Shown: positions 1-12,218, counted from the stretch's first letter. The stretch: DNA of 64,000 nt from Euschistus heros (GCA_003667255.2 RCWM02000064.1:3359501-3423500); one strand, 5' to 3'. Notes: generated by a model from the letters alone, not told the origin. Made by a program: numbers and translations.

Positions 1-654
1 TTAGTTGTGTTAGTTTGTAGTTGTTACTTTGTATGTGTTTGTAATTGTTGTGTGTAATGTGAGGTATAAATCTGTGTAAGCTTGGTGACTTTGATGAGGT
101 CACCCATAATTGGTCCCACTTTTTAACCATATCAGAACTTATGTCCCGCTTTATATATGATAATGGAACTTTGTTATACGAAGGTAACAAATTACTTTTA
201 GCCGCCTCTTTGGCTAGGTAATCGGCCCTTTCGTTACCCTCAATTCCAAAGTGTGCTTTAACCCATTTTATAGAGACCATTTTCCCTTTGTTCTTAATGG
301 TTATTAAATTCGTCTTACTAGGTCAGTCAAATAGTCATGTATGGCTGTATTATTAATCGACTCTATTAAAATTTTACTGTCCGTATGTATTGTAATATGT
401 GTGTTAGTCTTTTGAGGTTCGTTAATTATGTATTCCGTAACTTTCAAAACAGCAAATTTCTCGGCTTGGTTATTTGAACAGTACGATTCTAGTTTATACT
501 GATGTTCTATGGTTCTGCCATCTTGAGCTTTAAATAACCATGCACATCCAACGTTCTCGCTGTCCTTACTACCGTCCGTATAGATTTCTGGTTTGTCGAT
601 ATTAACAGAATAACATTTGGGTGTAGTCCACAAATTGATGCAGGGTGTATCCAA
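1..654 (-). pseudogene. RNase H domain of the non-LTR element (remnant)
   Basis: The frame 654-304 shows the RNase H signature: Y-T-D-G-S-K with the first catalytic Asp, N-N-Q-A-E with the catalytic Glu, and H-T-D-S-K with the second Asp. After a frame change the minus strand at about 290-160 continues with W-V-K-A-H-F-G-I-E-G-N-E-R-A-D, which carries the His loop and last Asp. All four catalytic positions are therefore still recognisable, although split over two frames. In this family the domain removes the RNA strand during cDNA synthesis. Confidence 0.85.
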
Positions 655-797
655 AACTTACAGTTTGTGTTTTTTTTTCTATTTTGTCTAATGTTAGGTC
701 TTTATATCCTGTCTTTGTGTTTTTAATGTTAAACAATGTCGTTAATTCGTCAATTTTTAATTGAACTGGCAAAATACCCGCCAATAATGTCGCAGCA

Positions 798-2055
798 TCA
801 AATGACAACGTGCGGTATCCTTTGCATATTTTGATTGCAATGATCCTTTGTAGCCTTTGTAGTTTTATAACATTTTTTTTTACGAAGTACAGCTGGATGC
901 CAAACATGTACAGCATAAAGCATTTTAGGGAGGATAGCTGCTTCATATATTACTTTTAAAACCTCTGATTTAAGGCCCCATGTTGCTCTAGCAGCTATTG
1001 ACAGTCCGTTAATCATCCGTAGAGTGTCGTTATAAAGGTTGTCTAAGGGCCTGTTCCAATTTAGTTTTCTATCGAAGAGTACACCTAAATACTTCATTGT
1101 GTCACATTGTGCTAGTCTAACTGTATTGAGTCGTATGTCTAAGTCTGGTACTCTCCTTTTTCTTGTAAAAATAATGAATTTAGTTTTTTCCAAATTAAAG
1201 TTAAGTTTATTACCTCTAGTCCAATGTCCTAGTCTTGATAGTGTCAGATTTGCTATTTCCTGGAGTTCATCAAAGTCTTTTCTTTTTATAAGTAACAGTA
1301 AGTCATCTGCATAAGCTAGTAACGTTGTATTTTCATGTAAGTCTGTTTCGAAAACTGTATTAATTAATACATTCCATAATATTGGTGATAATGCTGATCC
1401 TTGAGGAGTTCCTAAAGTCAGTTTCTTTTCTATTGAGTGATAGTTTGTCTGAGCAGTAAGTTTTCGGTCAGTGAAATAATTCTGAATAATTGTGTATAAG
1501 TTTTTTTGGGCAGTCATATTTTTTAAGATTATGTAGAACCGCAGGCCACCAAGCATTGTCAAAAGCTCCAGCAATGTCTAAAGAAACTACTAATAAGTTA
1601 CTTTTTTGGTGGAGCGTGTTATTGATTTGTTCAGTCAGTTCGTTTGAGGGCTTGGTCAGTTCCAGATTGTGGTCTAAATCCAATTGATGTCTGTCAAGTA
1701 TTTCGTTAGTCGTTAGGTGGTACATTAGTCTATTTTTTAATATTTTTTCAAAAACCCTACCCATCACAGGAAGCATACTCAAAGGTCTAAGTGAATATGA
1801 ATTTGATTTAGGAATTAGAACTAGTTTACCCACTTTCCAGTTCTTTGGAAATTCCTTTCTTTTAAATAGAATTTTATAAATAGCTGTAATCAATTTTGGA
1901 AAAGTTTCAGCAATTTTCTTAATTATTCGAGAGTCTATTTTGTCTATTCCACAGGCTTTTTTATCATTTAATTGTTTAATTGTATCTAATATTTCGTAAT
2001 CTCGGATGCCTTCGTCATCTTCGTTATTGGGTGGGGTAAGTACGTCTAGTCTCAT
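798..2055 (-). pseudogene. Reverse transcriptase domain of the non-LTR element (frameshifted)
   Basis: Two overlapping minus frames (2055-1468 and 1574-798) together cover fingers and palm. Visible motifs are K-A-C-G-I-D-K-I, a P-L-S-M-L-P region, L-D-I-A-G-A-F-D-N-A-W (catalytic Asp of motif A), G-T-P-Q-G-S-A-L-S-P (motif B) and L-A-Y-A-D-D-L-L-L-L (motif C, catalytic Asp pair). The frameshift lies between motifs A and B at about 1470-1570. A further fragment at 946-602 is the C-terminal thumb-like region in another frame, leading to RNase H. Confidence 0.88.
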
Positions 2056-2297
2056 TTGTCTATGTTCATTATTGTCATTATTTGTTGTGTCATCTTTAAT
2101 TATTTTATCCAGTACGTGATATAATGTATGCTGTCTGTTGTGAATGTTCCTGGTCGGGTCATTATTGTTGAGAGTAAACTGTGAGATTTAATTTTGTTTG
2201 TTGCAAATTTATAAGGCCATTGCCACGCAGTAGAAGCAGTAGCATATGTTTTCCAAGAATTTAATTTAGAATTCTTAAGATGTTTTGATATTCATGC

Positions 2298-2990
2298 TTA
2301 CTTTTTTAGATATTCAATTTTTTTGATTTCCCTTAGTATTCCGTCATGTTTTGTCCGTTGATATATTTTCCTAAGATGATTAGTATGTCTTCGTAAGTTA
2401 GTCAGTTCAGGGTTCCACCAAGGTACGGAACGGTGTTCAGTTCGACGTTTGCAGTTTCCGGATCTTTTGAATACAACATTGCAAGATTTCGTAATAGATT
2501 TTGTAATTTTATTAACTATGCTGTCAGTCGAAAGGTGGAGTATTTCATTAATTATCAGGTCTTCTGTCTCATTTTCTGTCCATTCCCAGTTGGTATGAAT
2601 GTGTTGCGGTAAAAATTGTTTCATAAATTGATGTCTCAAGTTAGTCATGAATTTTTCCCAGTCACCATTTTCTGTCAAATATACAAAGTTTTTGATTTTC
2701 TCTGCTGTCCAGTCATTCCCGTATACGTGTAGTTGGTATGTTAACATATATTGTGGTCCGAAAAATTAGTTTCTCTTGAAATCGTCCAGTTTTGTACAAG
2801 GTTATGTCGAGTTGCGTTTGTATTTATAAAGTAAGATCGATATTACTGTTACCTCTCGCACCTTGGAAAGTTGTTAGTTCTGAGTCAGTATTTAATAAAA
2901 ACAGATCGTTTTCCAGATCGATTTGAAAACACTCTTATAAATCAAAATTCGCTCTATTTAAATTCATTTCTGCCAATGTGTTGGTGGTTT
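2298..2990 (-). pseudogene. C-terminal endonuclease and linker of the non-LTR element
   Basis: The frame 2747-2298 contains S-V-P-W-W-N-P-E-L followed by L-R-R, the conserved linker between endonuclease and reverse transcriptase in I/R1/Jockey elements. Further upstream on the same strand (2770-2990) the sequence reads as L-L-N-T-D-S-E-L-T-T-F, then G-N-S-N-I-D-L-T, then F-S-D-H-N, in two frames. These match the LLN..TF, S.IDLT and SDHN motifs of the apurinic endonuclease fold. The N-terminal half of the domain is absent. Confidence 0.75.
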
Positions 2991-3065
2991 ACAATACCTC
3001 TGAATAGAATTTCGAATCTGTATTATTAACAAATTTGCTATCGCCTTTCGACAAATAATTGTATT

Positions 3066-3200
3066 ATATTTTAACAAGTAGCTCTAAAATATGGTAGTCG
3101 GATGGCGAGAGTTCTGGAGAGTAAGGATGGTGAGGCCGAGTCTCACAACCACGCTTTAACAATTTAAAATTCAGCCCAACCCACTCAACGATTTGTTTTT
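3066..3200 (-). mobile_element. Mariner-type transposase scrap
   Basis: Minus-strand translation of 3132-3070 gives H-H-P-Y-S-P-E-L-S-P-S-D-Y-H, the signature around the third catalytic Asp of mariner transposases (usually HPPYSPDLxPSDYHLF). Only this piece and perhaps 20 upstream residues are legible. No terminal repeats are seen. It abuts the truncated end of the non-LTR element and may be the sequence that element inserted into. Confidence 0.6.
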
Positions 3201-5006
3201 CTTTCTTTGTTTTTAGTAGGTCGTTTAAAGGAAGTAGTATTCTAATTTGAAGCTTACTCGCCGATCCAAATTTTTTTATTTCGACGTGGTCAGCAGCTTT
3301 TCAGCAATTAATGCAAGTACAGTTGTTTCAACCTGTTGATCAACCAATGTTCACAGAGCATCTTCTTCTGAAGGAAAAAAGTTCTGCCAGTACTCACTTT
3401 ATCCCCAATGCTAAATTCTTCCCTTGAAATTTTTCAAAACATCGTTAAACTGTGCACTTACCCTGTAAGGATCATCACACCCAGAGTTTATCAATATTTC
3501 AAGAAGTTTGGGCCCAACCTGATCGATTTTAAAATCGTGAAACGATATTATGACATCGTGTTCAAGTAGTCAACTACTAAGGTGGTAAACTAGCATTTTT
3601 GTTTGGGAGAATCAATAAGTGTCAATGTCTATACAAATGAACATTCCATCAAACGTAGACTGCTTACTATATCATTGTAGAGCGATTTTTTGAAGTAGAC
3701 AAGAAAGCCTGCATTCTTTTCCGGACAACTCGATAAATAATAAATTATTTACACACCTCCAACTTGATATGCATTTATACCACCACTGCCAAGAGAAACT
3801 GAAAAAGTGAGACTGTGTTTATTAATTACAATACAATACAATACAGTACAATAGAGTGGGATGGAGGCATCTTACAGATTCTTTTACACTCAATGTTACA
3901 ATGGTTCAGCCACTTGGTTTGCTAACGTATAAAGCGGAGAAGAGTACATTAAACTTTCATTCACAATTACCAAAGATATTGTTATTTCTTAAATTTGTGG
4001 TTGATCCTTTATAGTGTCTTGATTAATGTACTTAAATACATAAAATAAAGCAGGATGAGTGGGGTATCCAACAGGTTATGAACGTATTTGTTTTAGCCCA
4101 TTTGGCAAGATCGAAAATATAGTCCCTGGGTCCACTACGAAATAAATGTCAAACTGTATTGCTACCGCAGCGGCAGTGCACGCTACTTAGAACATAAGGT
4201 GAGGGTGGACAACATTTGCGAACCCGTAAAATCTTTTTGAAAATTACACGCTGAACAATAAAAAAAATCCTATAAACATAGGTTTGGAAATGCATCCATA
4301 AAACAGTTTTCTAAACAATCTAACTTTTATCGTAGAAAAATGGAAAATTTTAATACGAGCATTTAATGCATATTCAAGGTGGAATTCATGGTTGAGGTCT
4401 GTGGTATATGGTTTGCGTAATGACTGCTTTCCCAGCCTCTACTCATTAACTCTGAAGAAAACTGTCCTACTCCCAAAAAATATTGTCACTGATAGAAATT
4501 TATCAAAACTCTTGCAACTAACAGCGCAGGGGATATTTAAAATTTTGGAGGAAGGTAATGAATTCAAACTTCTATGGAGATTCGATATCATTTTCAGTCA
4601 TAACCAGTATAAACAAATCTTTAAAAACGCACAAACAAATGATGAATACCTATTTGTTTTTAATAGCTATGGTGGCACTAAAATTGGTAGAAGTGAGAAA
4701 TGGAAAAGAAATATGGGTAAATCTGCGTTCATCGTCAACCTTATACTGCAGACCCGTAAAATTAATTTTTTAATAAGAAACTGCAGACCTAGTTCGTGAA
4801 GAGGAAAAGACAATGAAAGATAAAATTTGCCAACTCCGAACCTGTGAAATTGAATTTGAAAGCAATCCAATTTACACCGTTAGTTTTGAAATTTTCACAA
4901 TACTGGATTGTAGTGCGAAGTTTAATAATTTTATCTATTAATTTTACATTTAATAATATTTATATTTAAGTTTATTCATTCTATTATTTGTATTTATTCT
5001 CAAATT

Positions 5007-5008
<2 letters not shown>
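3201..5008. other. No recognisable gene
   Basis: AT-rich DNA. At 3560-3340 the minus strand gives a short peptide-like stretch I could not place, with stops. An open frame of 136 codons at 4392-4799 on the plus strand has no recognisable domain or splice context. A short (AATAC)n-like run lies near 3830-3850. Confidence 0.5.

Positions 5009-5066
<58 letters not shown>
5009..5066. repeat. Homopolymer T tract of 58 bases
   Basis: An uninterrupted run of T. A similar shorter run of about 20 T lies at 5253-5272. Length is likely polymorphic and assembly-sensitive. I see no retroelement 3' end attached to it. Confidence 0.95.
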
Positions 5067-5068
<2 letters not shown>

Positions 5069-7130
5069 TAAATAGGTTGTTTTTTCTTTTTCTTAATCTT
5101 TTTTTTTCTTTAACAAAATTGATACTAAAATCCCCACAGTTAAACGCATTTTAGAAATAACGATAAAATTATTATTTATGAGTGACCCCTCAATGGGTTT
5201 TTTTTTTTTAAATAATGTGTTTCCCAATCTTTCTTGGTATTTTCCCGGAGTATTTTTTTTTTTTTTTTTTTTCAGGGCGAAATTCGATTGTAATTTTCCA
5301 TTCTGAATTCAATGAAACAGGTTCATTAGTTAAAAATATATTAATTTTTTTATTTGGCGCCACTGTAGTGGTTGAAAATTGTTTTTTTGTTTTTTTTAAT
5401 AGTATATATCAGATCAGGTAGTTGGGACATACTAAAATAGTTCTGATTCTATCTTTGAAAATTTTTTACCGTTGCGTTTTGGGAGAAATCATTGAAGTTT
5501 CTATCCCTGTGAATGTTTTTAATTATCTGACTCCAATAAAATAATGTTTGAGGAACGTTCTTCCTAAGCGTGACAGACAAAATATTATTTACCAAAATAC
5601 TAAAAAAAGACTCGATATGTCTACAGAAGTTATACTTCTATTACTAAGCTATTACTTTTATTGCGCAATAACAATGTGGGCACTAAGTATGTTTAAAAGC
5701 TTACCAACTCGGAACTAAGTAACGCGCACAAGGAAGTGTACTAAAAGTATTTGTTCGTGTCAATATCCACCTCGAGGAGTATGCTGGTATAAAATAAATA
5801 TAAACATACACTTATAATTAAAGGACACACAACTGCATTGTCTGATATAAGAAATATTTCACGGAAAAAAATTCAGGACGAACACTGGATAAGACTTACA
5901 GAAGAGAAGAAATTCGAGCAACATCTTCCTTCGGACTAACAATAACAAATAATAACTGGAGCAGATCCGGTCGTCCTCTAAGCTTGAAAAAAAAAATGTT
6001 TATAAATAGGAGTCGCTGATAATTAGAGCAATAATTTATGTTTACTGGCATCGTCTATAATTTGATTTTTTTTTTAAAACAACTTTTAATGTTAATCTGT
6101 CATGTCGTAAAAAAAATAAGTTAATTCCATCTATTTCTATCCTGCCAGTGTTCCTCCCGTATTTCCCTATTTATCATTCCTACCGTGTTGCCCCCAACCT
6201 AGAGTCTCCTCCGCTCCAATATTATTATAATTAATGTTGTACATTATTGCCCGGAAATCATTCCGATTTTCAGTTTTTTATGATTATTATTATTTTTTTT
6301 TTTATCTTCTCCGAATTCCTGAGTCTTTACCTCAAAATCTAGTTTTAAACCTTGTGAATCATATCAGTATCAATAAATGGCTTTTGTATTGACTTAGTTT
6401 GACACCAGTGCCTTATGGCTACAAAAAAAGTAGGGAAAAAATAAGAAATTACTGTTTATTTATACTACCATCTTTCTGTGTAAAGCATTGAAATTTTTTA
6501 ATAAATAAAATTAATTTAACCCATTAGTGGCCAAAACATTTTTAATGGAGAATTTTAATAAAAATTATGCAATAGTTTATTAATAATTTTTTTAGCATTA
6601 TATTATAATAAATATATCATGGAAATTCTTATAAAAAATAGTAATATAATTATAAAAAATGTGCACAATTAAAATCATTATTTCACTTATTGTTTTTAAT
6701 ATGTTTTTATTCATTACTTTTGGAGTCTATGATATTCAAAAAAATATTTTTCATTTAATGCAACCCCACATTAGGAACACTTTTTAATTGTTGTCGAATG
6801 ACATAATTTTTGATTTATGATTTTGTCTAATAAATTTTGACTCAAGAATATTTTTTACATCTTCTGATTAATTCCAATAAGACCTCTCCTAGGTTGTGGT
6901 TCATATCCACTCAATTAAAGCACACCAACAAAAAGTTGTTTGTTTGTTTGTTGGGGTTTATAAGCATAAAACCCTGTATCATGTCATCAATGCCTGTAAG
7001 CCAACAAAAAGTTTCAATTCATCTGTGCAAGTTCCAGTACTATTCCCTGTTGCATAGCGTAACTAACTGTTTCTTTTACTAAACGCCAAGTTTCAGCTTT
7101 ATATGTAAACTACAGGTCTTATTAATGACT
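5067..7130. other. AT-rich, no gene seen
   Basis: Mostly A/T homopolymer runs and short open frames without domain content. The stretch 6120-6420 is somewhat richer in C but shows no motif I can name. Confidence 0.5.
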
Positions 7131-7134
7131 TGTA

Positions 7135-7345
7135 ACAATTTGTCATATAAAAATCTAGACTTCAATAAATACATGCCATAATTACTTACCTTCCCCTATG
7201 CATGTACTCAGGGCTTCCTTGAAGATAGAAGATAAACATACAAATAACTAATAAAACATTTGTCATCAAAAAATCTAAATAAATACATGTTTCTTCCCCT
7301 ATCTGTACTTCTTCCTTGAAGTAACAAATAACTAGTTCAGCTTCT
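7135..7345. repeat. Imperfect tandem duplication, about 110 and 85 bp
   Basis: The block from TTTGTCATATAAAAATCTAG (7140) through CTTCCTTGAAG and CAAATAACTA (7250) recurs at 7258-7336 in the same order: TTTGTCATCAAAAAATCTAA, AATACATG, TTCCCCTAT, CTTCCTTGAAG, CAAATAACTA. Small deletions separate the two copies. Confidence 0.75.
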
Positions 7346-8951
7346 GCATAGAGTTGTCTAAAATTTAGATTATTGATTGTACCTTTCTCATCTTCATCAG
7401 TTAGATTCTCTACATTCTGAGGGGGAGCTAAATAAATATCAACAGCTGAGGCCTATTTAGGCTATGTCAGATTCTTCAAGTAGTGACATGGTTCTATTTG
7501 TTCAAGCCCTACTTAAACCAAATATTTCCATTGGATTTGACTGCTGAAAAGATTAGGAAGTTGTATCCATCATTTTTTCAGCCTGAAAAAAGTTTTAGAG
7601 TAACTCGTTTAGAAGAAATTTTAAAAGTAATTTACTGATTTCATAAAAAGTCAAATAAAGACCAAAAAAAAAAAAACAACTAAATATTGCTAGAAATCTT
7701 TGATGCACTCATTGGTGGCCATTTTGCTTTTCATTGGTTTTCGCAACTTTGAGATAAACCTAGATCATATCATTTGAAAATAATTATTAGTTATCTCTAT
7801 TTCAGAATTCCTTGATGTTACAGATATAAAAAAAAAAGAAAAAATAATAAAAAAAAGTTCCAGGTCTTCAAAAGAAACACAATGGCACTTGTAAATGAAT
7901 ATAGATGTTCCTGAAGCCACAGACTTCTTACATGTCCTAGCTTGTCATGGCCACCTTTCTTTCTGTTTACTTCCCAGGTGTTGCGTTTTAATATCATAGG
8001 CCATTAATAGAAAAAAAAATGATAGGCTATAAACTTTACAGATCACAGAGAGTAGAGACAAGAAGATACTTAGGTGTATCACAATTTTTACTGAAGCTTT
8101 AACTGGTGAAGATAATTCAAAAATAGCTGTAGGTTAAAATTACTAGGGTGTCTATCTATTCAGCAGACTAAATGTGGAATAAGGAGTTCAGGGTTGGTAA
8201 CAATTTTTTTTTTTTTCATATACAACAATGTACATTTTATTCACATTTTCTCGAATCCTTAATCGAGTAAAATTTCAAATTCTTTCTTATCTAGTTGTTC
8301 ATTTCTACTCTACCCTTTCCTTTTTAAGTGCAGACATGAAGATATAATTTAAAAAGGGAGATTTTCATATAAAATTTTATCATTTTTTGTTTTCATTAAG
8401 AAATATTTGACAAAAAGGATATCGAGTCAATCATTTTTATGCTTTCTATTTAATATTTTTCAAAAATTAACATCATGACAAGAATAAAATGAATATGACA
8501 CTTAAAATAATAAGTAAAAAACAATATTTTTCAAATAAACAATCTAATATATAAACTATCTAATGTAATATAAATGTATGTATGTATTATATATGTATAT
8601 ACACATACCTCATAAGGGAGGCCAATAATTCCAAAACAAGAAAAATAGGTTGAAAAAGAAAAATTGCAAGCAAATAGCAACTATTTCAGAAGGAGAAACA
8701 GCTTAGTAAAACTTACAGAACTTAATAGCAGTAAATATGGAACAATGACATTTTAATTTAAAAACATAGATATGGAAATCATTCAGAAAAATTCCTTATT
8801 ACCATTAATTTTTTTTGTCATAATTCTTAATATTATTTAATTTGTTGAATAACTTTCTCTAATGTTATAATAGATAATCATTAATAATTAACTTTAACCT
8901 ATACATATTTTTGTCATAATAACAATGAATTAAAAGAGGCAACTTGAATAT
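7346..8951. other. No gene seen; probably 3' flank of the exon at 8952-9137
   Basis: AT-rich DNA lying downstream, on the minus strand, of the stop codon at 8952-8954. I saw no strong AATAAA close to the stop, so no 3' UTR end is called. Confidence 0.4.
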
Positions 8952-9137
8952 TCAGTTGTTCTTTTTCTGAGGAACTGTCTCCAACTGTGCCTGGAAATAA
9001 TGTTCAGTTGTTGGAGTAGATGCTGCAACTTTTTTCTGAGATTTTACCTTAAGTGCATTGGCTTTCCATTTCCTTGTCAAAACAGTTGGTCTCTTAGCAA
9101 GAATCATGGGTATTTCTCTGATGCCAGTTTCCTTAAC
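8952..9137 (-). CDS. Terminal coding exon, probable C-terminus of a small heat-shock protein
   Basis: Read on the minus strand, a TGATTGCAG acceptor ends at 9138 and is followed by 61 in-frame codons and a stop. The exon begins in phase 0 and reads V-K-E-T-G-I-R-E-I-P-M-I-L. The I-R-E-I-P-M piece resembles the I-P-I motif that follows the alpha-crystallin domain in small heat-shock proteins. The donor of the exon at 33039-33447 is also phase 0 and stops exactly where such a tail should begin. Joined, they would make a protein with an unusually long Lys-rich C-terminal tail of about 45 residues. The link is inferred: it needs a 23.9-kb intron, and no transcript is available. If wrong, this is the last exon of another minus-strand gene. 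Confidence 0.55.
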   Translation of the reverse strand, partial: VKETGIREIPMILAKRPTVLTRKWKANALKVKSQKKVAASTPTTEHYFQAQLETVPQKKNN

Positions 9138-9589
9138 CTGCAATCATATTTAATTTCAAAAAAAGTATTAACTGATTAGTTTGAATTTAAAATAAATAAT
9201 TTGCTCCAGACATTAATGGGGTAATAATGCCTAGGAATAGATTTTCAAACAAACTAAATACCATTGGTGTCCATCCTTGCCAAGGATATAGAAGTTTATG
9301 AATATAATGGCATTAAGTATTAACTCCATCATTAACAAAAATTGGATGAAATGATAATTTATGAAGAGGAACTGGAAAAAATCCCATCATAGATGAAGAG
9401 CTTAGTTATACTCCTGTTTATTTCAGTTTTAATAATTTGTTTGAGTAGAGAGAAGAGCTGCAGAAAAGAATATTTATTGTCACATTCTTCTAAAATATTA
9501 GAATTTAAGAAAAAGCGATTGTCATCATCTGATATTTAAATTTACCCCTTAAAACTAATCTTTCTGATACCATATAATGGTAGCATATG
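9138..9589. other. Intronic DNA, nothing recognised
   Basis: AT-rich sequence between the exon acceptor and the first Academ-type repeat units. Confidence 0.4.
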
Positions 9590-10130
9590 ACAATGTTCAA
9601 TAGCATTCAATATAAATGGCTAATAGCAAATTTAACCGCTTTAAGATTTAAAAAAGAAATTAGAGATCGGGCAAATTGTTTAGGAATTATAGAGAAAATG
9701 TGCCAACAACTTGGATTTTATAACCGTTTGCAGTTTTTAGTGTGCTGAAATCGTTATTACATGGAATTTAATCAAAATTCGATATATGGGATCTGATAGT
9801 AAATTTTACCAGCTTTGAGATGGACAAAATAAATTTTGGAACGCACAAATATTTTTGGAGTTATTACGAGAAATGTACCGGGAAAAAAAGGATTTCACAA
9901 TAGTATGGGGTTCTCAGCGTGCTAACATGGATGATTTACGGGACTTGATCAAAAGTTCATATATAGGGTCTGACAGTAAATTTAACCAGCTTTCAGATAA
10001 AAAAATAAATAAATATTAAATCAGAAAAATAGTTTTGGAGTTATAGCCAAAAGAATACCGACAAACTTGTTTTCGCGGAAAATGCGACTTACCACAAGTT
10101 AGCCAATTAGCCAGTTAGCCAGTTAGCCTC
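9590..10130 (+). repeat. Solo array of degenerate Academ subterminal repeat units
   Basis: About three units share the pattern TAAATTTAACC, GCTTT, AGAT, then a CGGACAAAT-like word, GGAGTTAT, AATGTGCC, TTCACAATAGTA and CATATATAGGGTCTGA. The same pattern fills the arms of the palindrome at 19294-30517. No transposase is nearby, so this is a detached or non-autonomous copy. It ends in a small tandem run of TTAGCCAG-like units at 10098-10128. Confidence 0.75.
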
Positions 10131-10224
10131 CACAATTATAATTATTTATCTGAAAAAAAAAATGAATAGAACAAAATTTATTGAAAATTTGCTTAGTTTT
10201 AATAATGTATATATATATAGCTAA

Positions 10225-10560
10225 ATAAAAGGATCGCGGTTTGGAGTTTTTAAAAAGAGGCTTTATTGTGAAGTACATACATTGATACAAGATACAAGCA
10301 CAATTTATAACTTAATACAAAAACTTCGAGTAGAACATCTGTACGTTACAACGCACGACGGCTGAGTGTCACCGAGGCCAGGTGGAGGTGACCTTTTATA
10401 GGGTTTTTTAGGAGAGGGGATATCATACATTTTGTTTATATTGTTAATCCTATTGAGGTCTACATAAGTATATATATTATATAGCACATAATGTATTGAA
10501 AGTAACGGTTTCCGAGTTATTGTTCTCAAACTGCTAAAAACACAAGTTTCAGCACTTTTC
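10225..10560 (-). mobile_element. Possible solo LTR (TATA box and poly-A signal)
   Basis: On the minus strand the order is CCTATAAAAGGTC (TATA-like, near 10400), a GC-richer leader of about 130 bases, then ACAATAAAGCC (poly-A signal, near 10270) and a T-rich stretch. That spacing is typical of the U3-R-U5 of an LTR. I could not fix TG..CA ends or a target duplication and see no gag-pol next to it. It could also be a promoter fragment of another element. Confidence 0.4.
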
Positions 10561-11024
10561 CCCGATTTTACTTTTTTTCAATCAACAAGAGAAATATTAA
10601 ACCTGCAGGCCTCGGCCTATGCTTAAATTAAAGTTAATTAAATTTATTACAACTTCATTTCCATGACTTTCATCGTAGGATTACTCCTATGGCCGGTGTT
10701 CCTCACGAAAACTTAAAATTTGGACTTTTTGGAAACAAATTAGCAGTTTTCAAAGCGACGTTACTCAGAGTCTATTTGATCAAAAGAGCTGCGATTGGGC
10801 TCAAATTGTAGCAAATTCAATCTAATATAAAAATGGTGACGCATGGTTTTATCAAAGGCGCACCGATTAGGAGATACAAGCCAATAACTGAAATAACTAC
10901 AAACATTTTGATGTTCTTGTCCACCAAAAGTTTTCCCATTCGTTTTTTCGGTTGCAAAAAATTTTTTTGCGACCTAAAGCCCTTTTTTGGTACCAGGCCG
11001 CTGACCTACTAGCACAATTGCAAT
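10561..11024. other. No gene seen
   Basis: Repeat-like, locally GC-richer sequence without coding potential or a recognised element. Confidence 0.4.
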
Positions 11025-11204
11025 AGTTGTTGTTTGTGTTGTTTATTGGACGGATTATCCTACTGGTTGCCAGCCTATTCTAGCCAGGCTGAGGTCAAGA
11101 TTCATTTCGTGGGTTAGCCCCGAAATAATTTCAACTCGCCCAGGTGGGATTTGAGCCCTTAGCGCTGAGACCCTCGCCCCAACTCTCTTGGCTATCGAGT
11201 CCCC
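11025..11204 (-). mobile_element. tRNA-derived SINE
   Basis: Read from 11204 downward, the minus strand begins GGGGACTCGATAGCCAAGAG, an A-box-like segment, and about 45 bases later has GGCTCAAATCCCACC, close to the pol III B box GGTTCAAATCC. This spacing is that of a tRNA. A body of about 100 bp follows without tRNA cloverleaf pairing. No target duplication was identified. Confidence 0.7.
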
Positions 11205-11339
11205 ACTAATGCAATAGTAAAGAAACCTTTAAGTAGCGATAAAGGTACGATTAACACATTCAAATAAATCGATTGCCTATAGATTTCCTATAACCAAATA
11301 GACTTATTTGGAGTTTAACCTTGTATTTATATATTTATT

Positions 11340-11999
11340 TTATGGCACTACAACTCAGTGACGAGTCCTGGCCTCCTCCACCAGCTTTCTCCAGTTTTCC
11401 CCTCCCCAGGATATTTTCCAAAAAGTCTTCCGTCCTTTGCCCACCAATCTGCAAAGTACATCTCACATCCTTCATGGTCAGCTTTACCAGACGTATTAAT
11501 TTATCTAGGATGTTGTACTCCTCCAGTGCCCTGTAAAGTTCTTCTCGGTTAATGCTATCATAATCCTCCCTGAAGGCCACAAAAAGATGATAGGTTTTGA
11601 TTTGAAATTCATGTCCTCTCTCTAGGATTGTCCTGAGGCAGAATATTTGATCAATCCCCCTCTAAATCCACACTGGTAGGGTCATAGGTTTTGCTCTGAA
11701 AAGGGTAAGAGACGCTGGAAAAGGATGTTAGAGAGGATATTATATCCGCAAGAGAGAAGAGAGATTCCCCTGTAATTCTTACACTGAAGTTTATCCCCTT
11801 TTTTGTATACAGGAAATATGACTGACTTTTTCCAATCCTCTGGCAGAACCTCTTCTTCCCAGATGGTTAGAATCAGGTCCTGTGTTCTGTTCATCAGCTC
11901 TTTGCCCCCGAACTTGAAGAGTTCGGCAGGCAAGTGATCAGCTCCAGGTGCTTTAACCTTGTATAATACAAACAAATTATAAATAACATCAATATCCAA
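11340..11999 (-). pseudogene. Reverse transcriptase fragment, RTE-like non-LTR element
   Basis: The frame 11999-11682 reads K-A-P-G-A-D-H-L-P-A-E-L, W-E-E-E-V-L-P-E-D-W-K and K-N-Y-R-G-I-S-L-L, which are RT fingers motifs. After a frameshift near 11680, D-Q-I-F-C-L-R-x-I-L-E-R leads into 11580-11335, which holds the region of motif A. There the expected D-F-x-x-A-F/Y-D-S has become F-R-E-D-Y-D-S-I-N. The palm motif C and everything downstream are gone. It resembles the plus-strand RT at 30555-31716, so two members of one family are present. Confidence 0.82.
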
Positions 12000-12080
12000 T
12001 AATATTGATTTGTAAAGTGATAGAGGTATAGAATCTTTTTTCGTTTTTTTAAAACATTTTTGTTACAGTTGTTGCCAAAA

Positions 12081-12216
12081 GGCTATTCATTCATTCATTT
12101 ATTCTCGGCGCAACAGACGCATGAAGCGGTCCTTGGCCAGCTCAACGGCTCTTCCCCAGTCTTCCCTGTCGGTGGCACGTCTGATGGATATTCCTGTTTT
12201 CTTCAGATCCTCAGCA
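12081..12216 (-). pseudogene. 3' end of a non-LTR element with ATGA microsatellite tail
   Basis: Minus-strand translation of 12216-12099 gives A-T-D-R-E-D-W-G-R-A-V-E-L-A-K-D-R and then stops at 12099-12101. This is the usual C-terminal end of RTE-like ORF2 proteins. Directly after it comes (ATGA)n at 12086-12101, the kind of short tandem tail these elements leave. The upstream side is cut by the Tc1 element that starts at 12219. Confidence 0.65.
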
Positions 12217-12218
12217 TA

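Larger units (their letters stand above)
1..2990 (-). mobile_element. 5'-truncated I/R1-type non-LTR retrotransposon, leaving the window on the left
   Basis: Read on the minus strand, the region gives in order the C-terminal half of an AP endonuclease, a linker, a reverse transcriptase and an RNase H domain. This is the order of ORF2 in I, LOA and some R1-group elements. Each part is in a different frame or broken by stops, so the copy is dead. The 5' part (ORF1 and the N-terminal endonuclease) is missing beyond about 3000, as expected from incomplete target-primed reverse transcription. The 3' UTR and tail lie outside the window. The clade is inferred from domain order, not from a tree. Confidence 0.85.

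Noticed and set aside
3340..3560. Peptide-like minus-strand stretch next to the mariner scrap
   Set aside because: Does not match mariner motifs and is broken by stops; no family assigned.
4392..4799. 136-codon open frame on the plus strand
   Set aside because: No domain, repeat or splice context; expected by chance in this composition.
9590..10130. CRISPR-like or centromeric satellite array
   Set aside because: Units are about 175 bp, degenerate, few, and match the transposon arms; no spacer structure.
11025..11204. Functional tRNA gene
   Set aside because: A and B boxes are present but the acceptor stem and 3' half do not pair; it is a SINE head. The same holds for 53515-53712.
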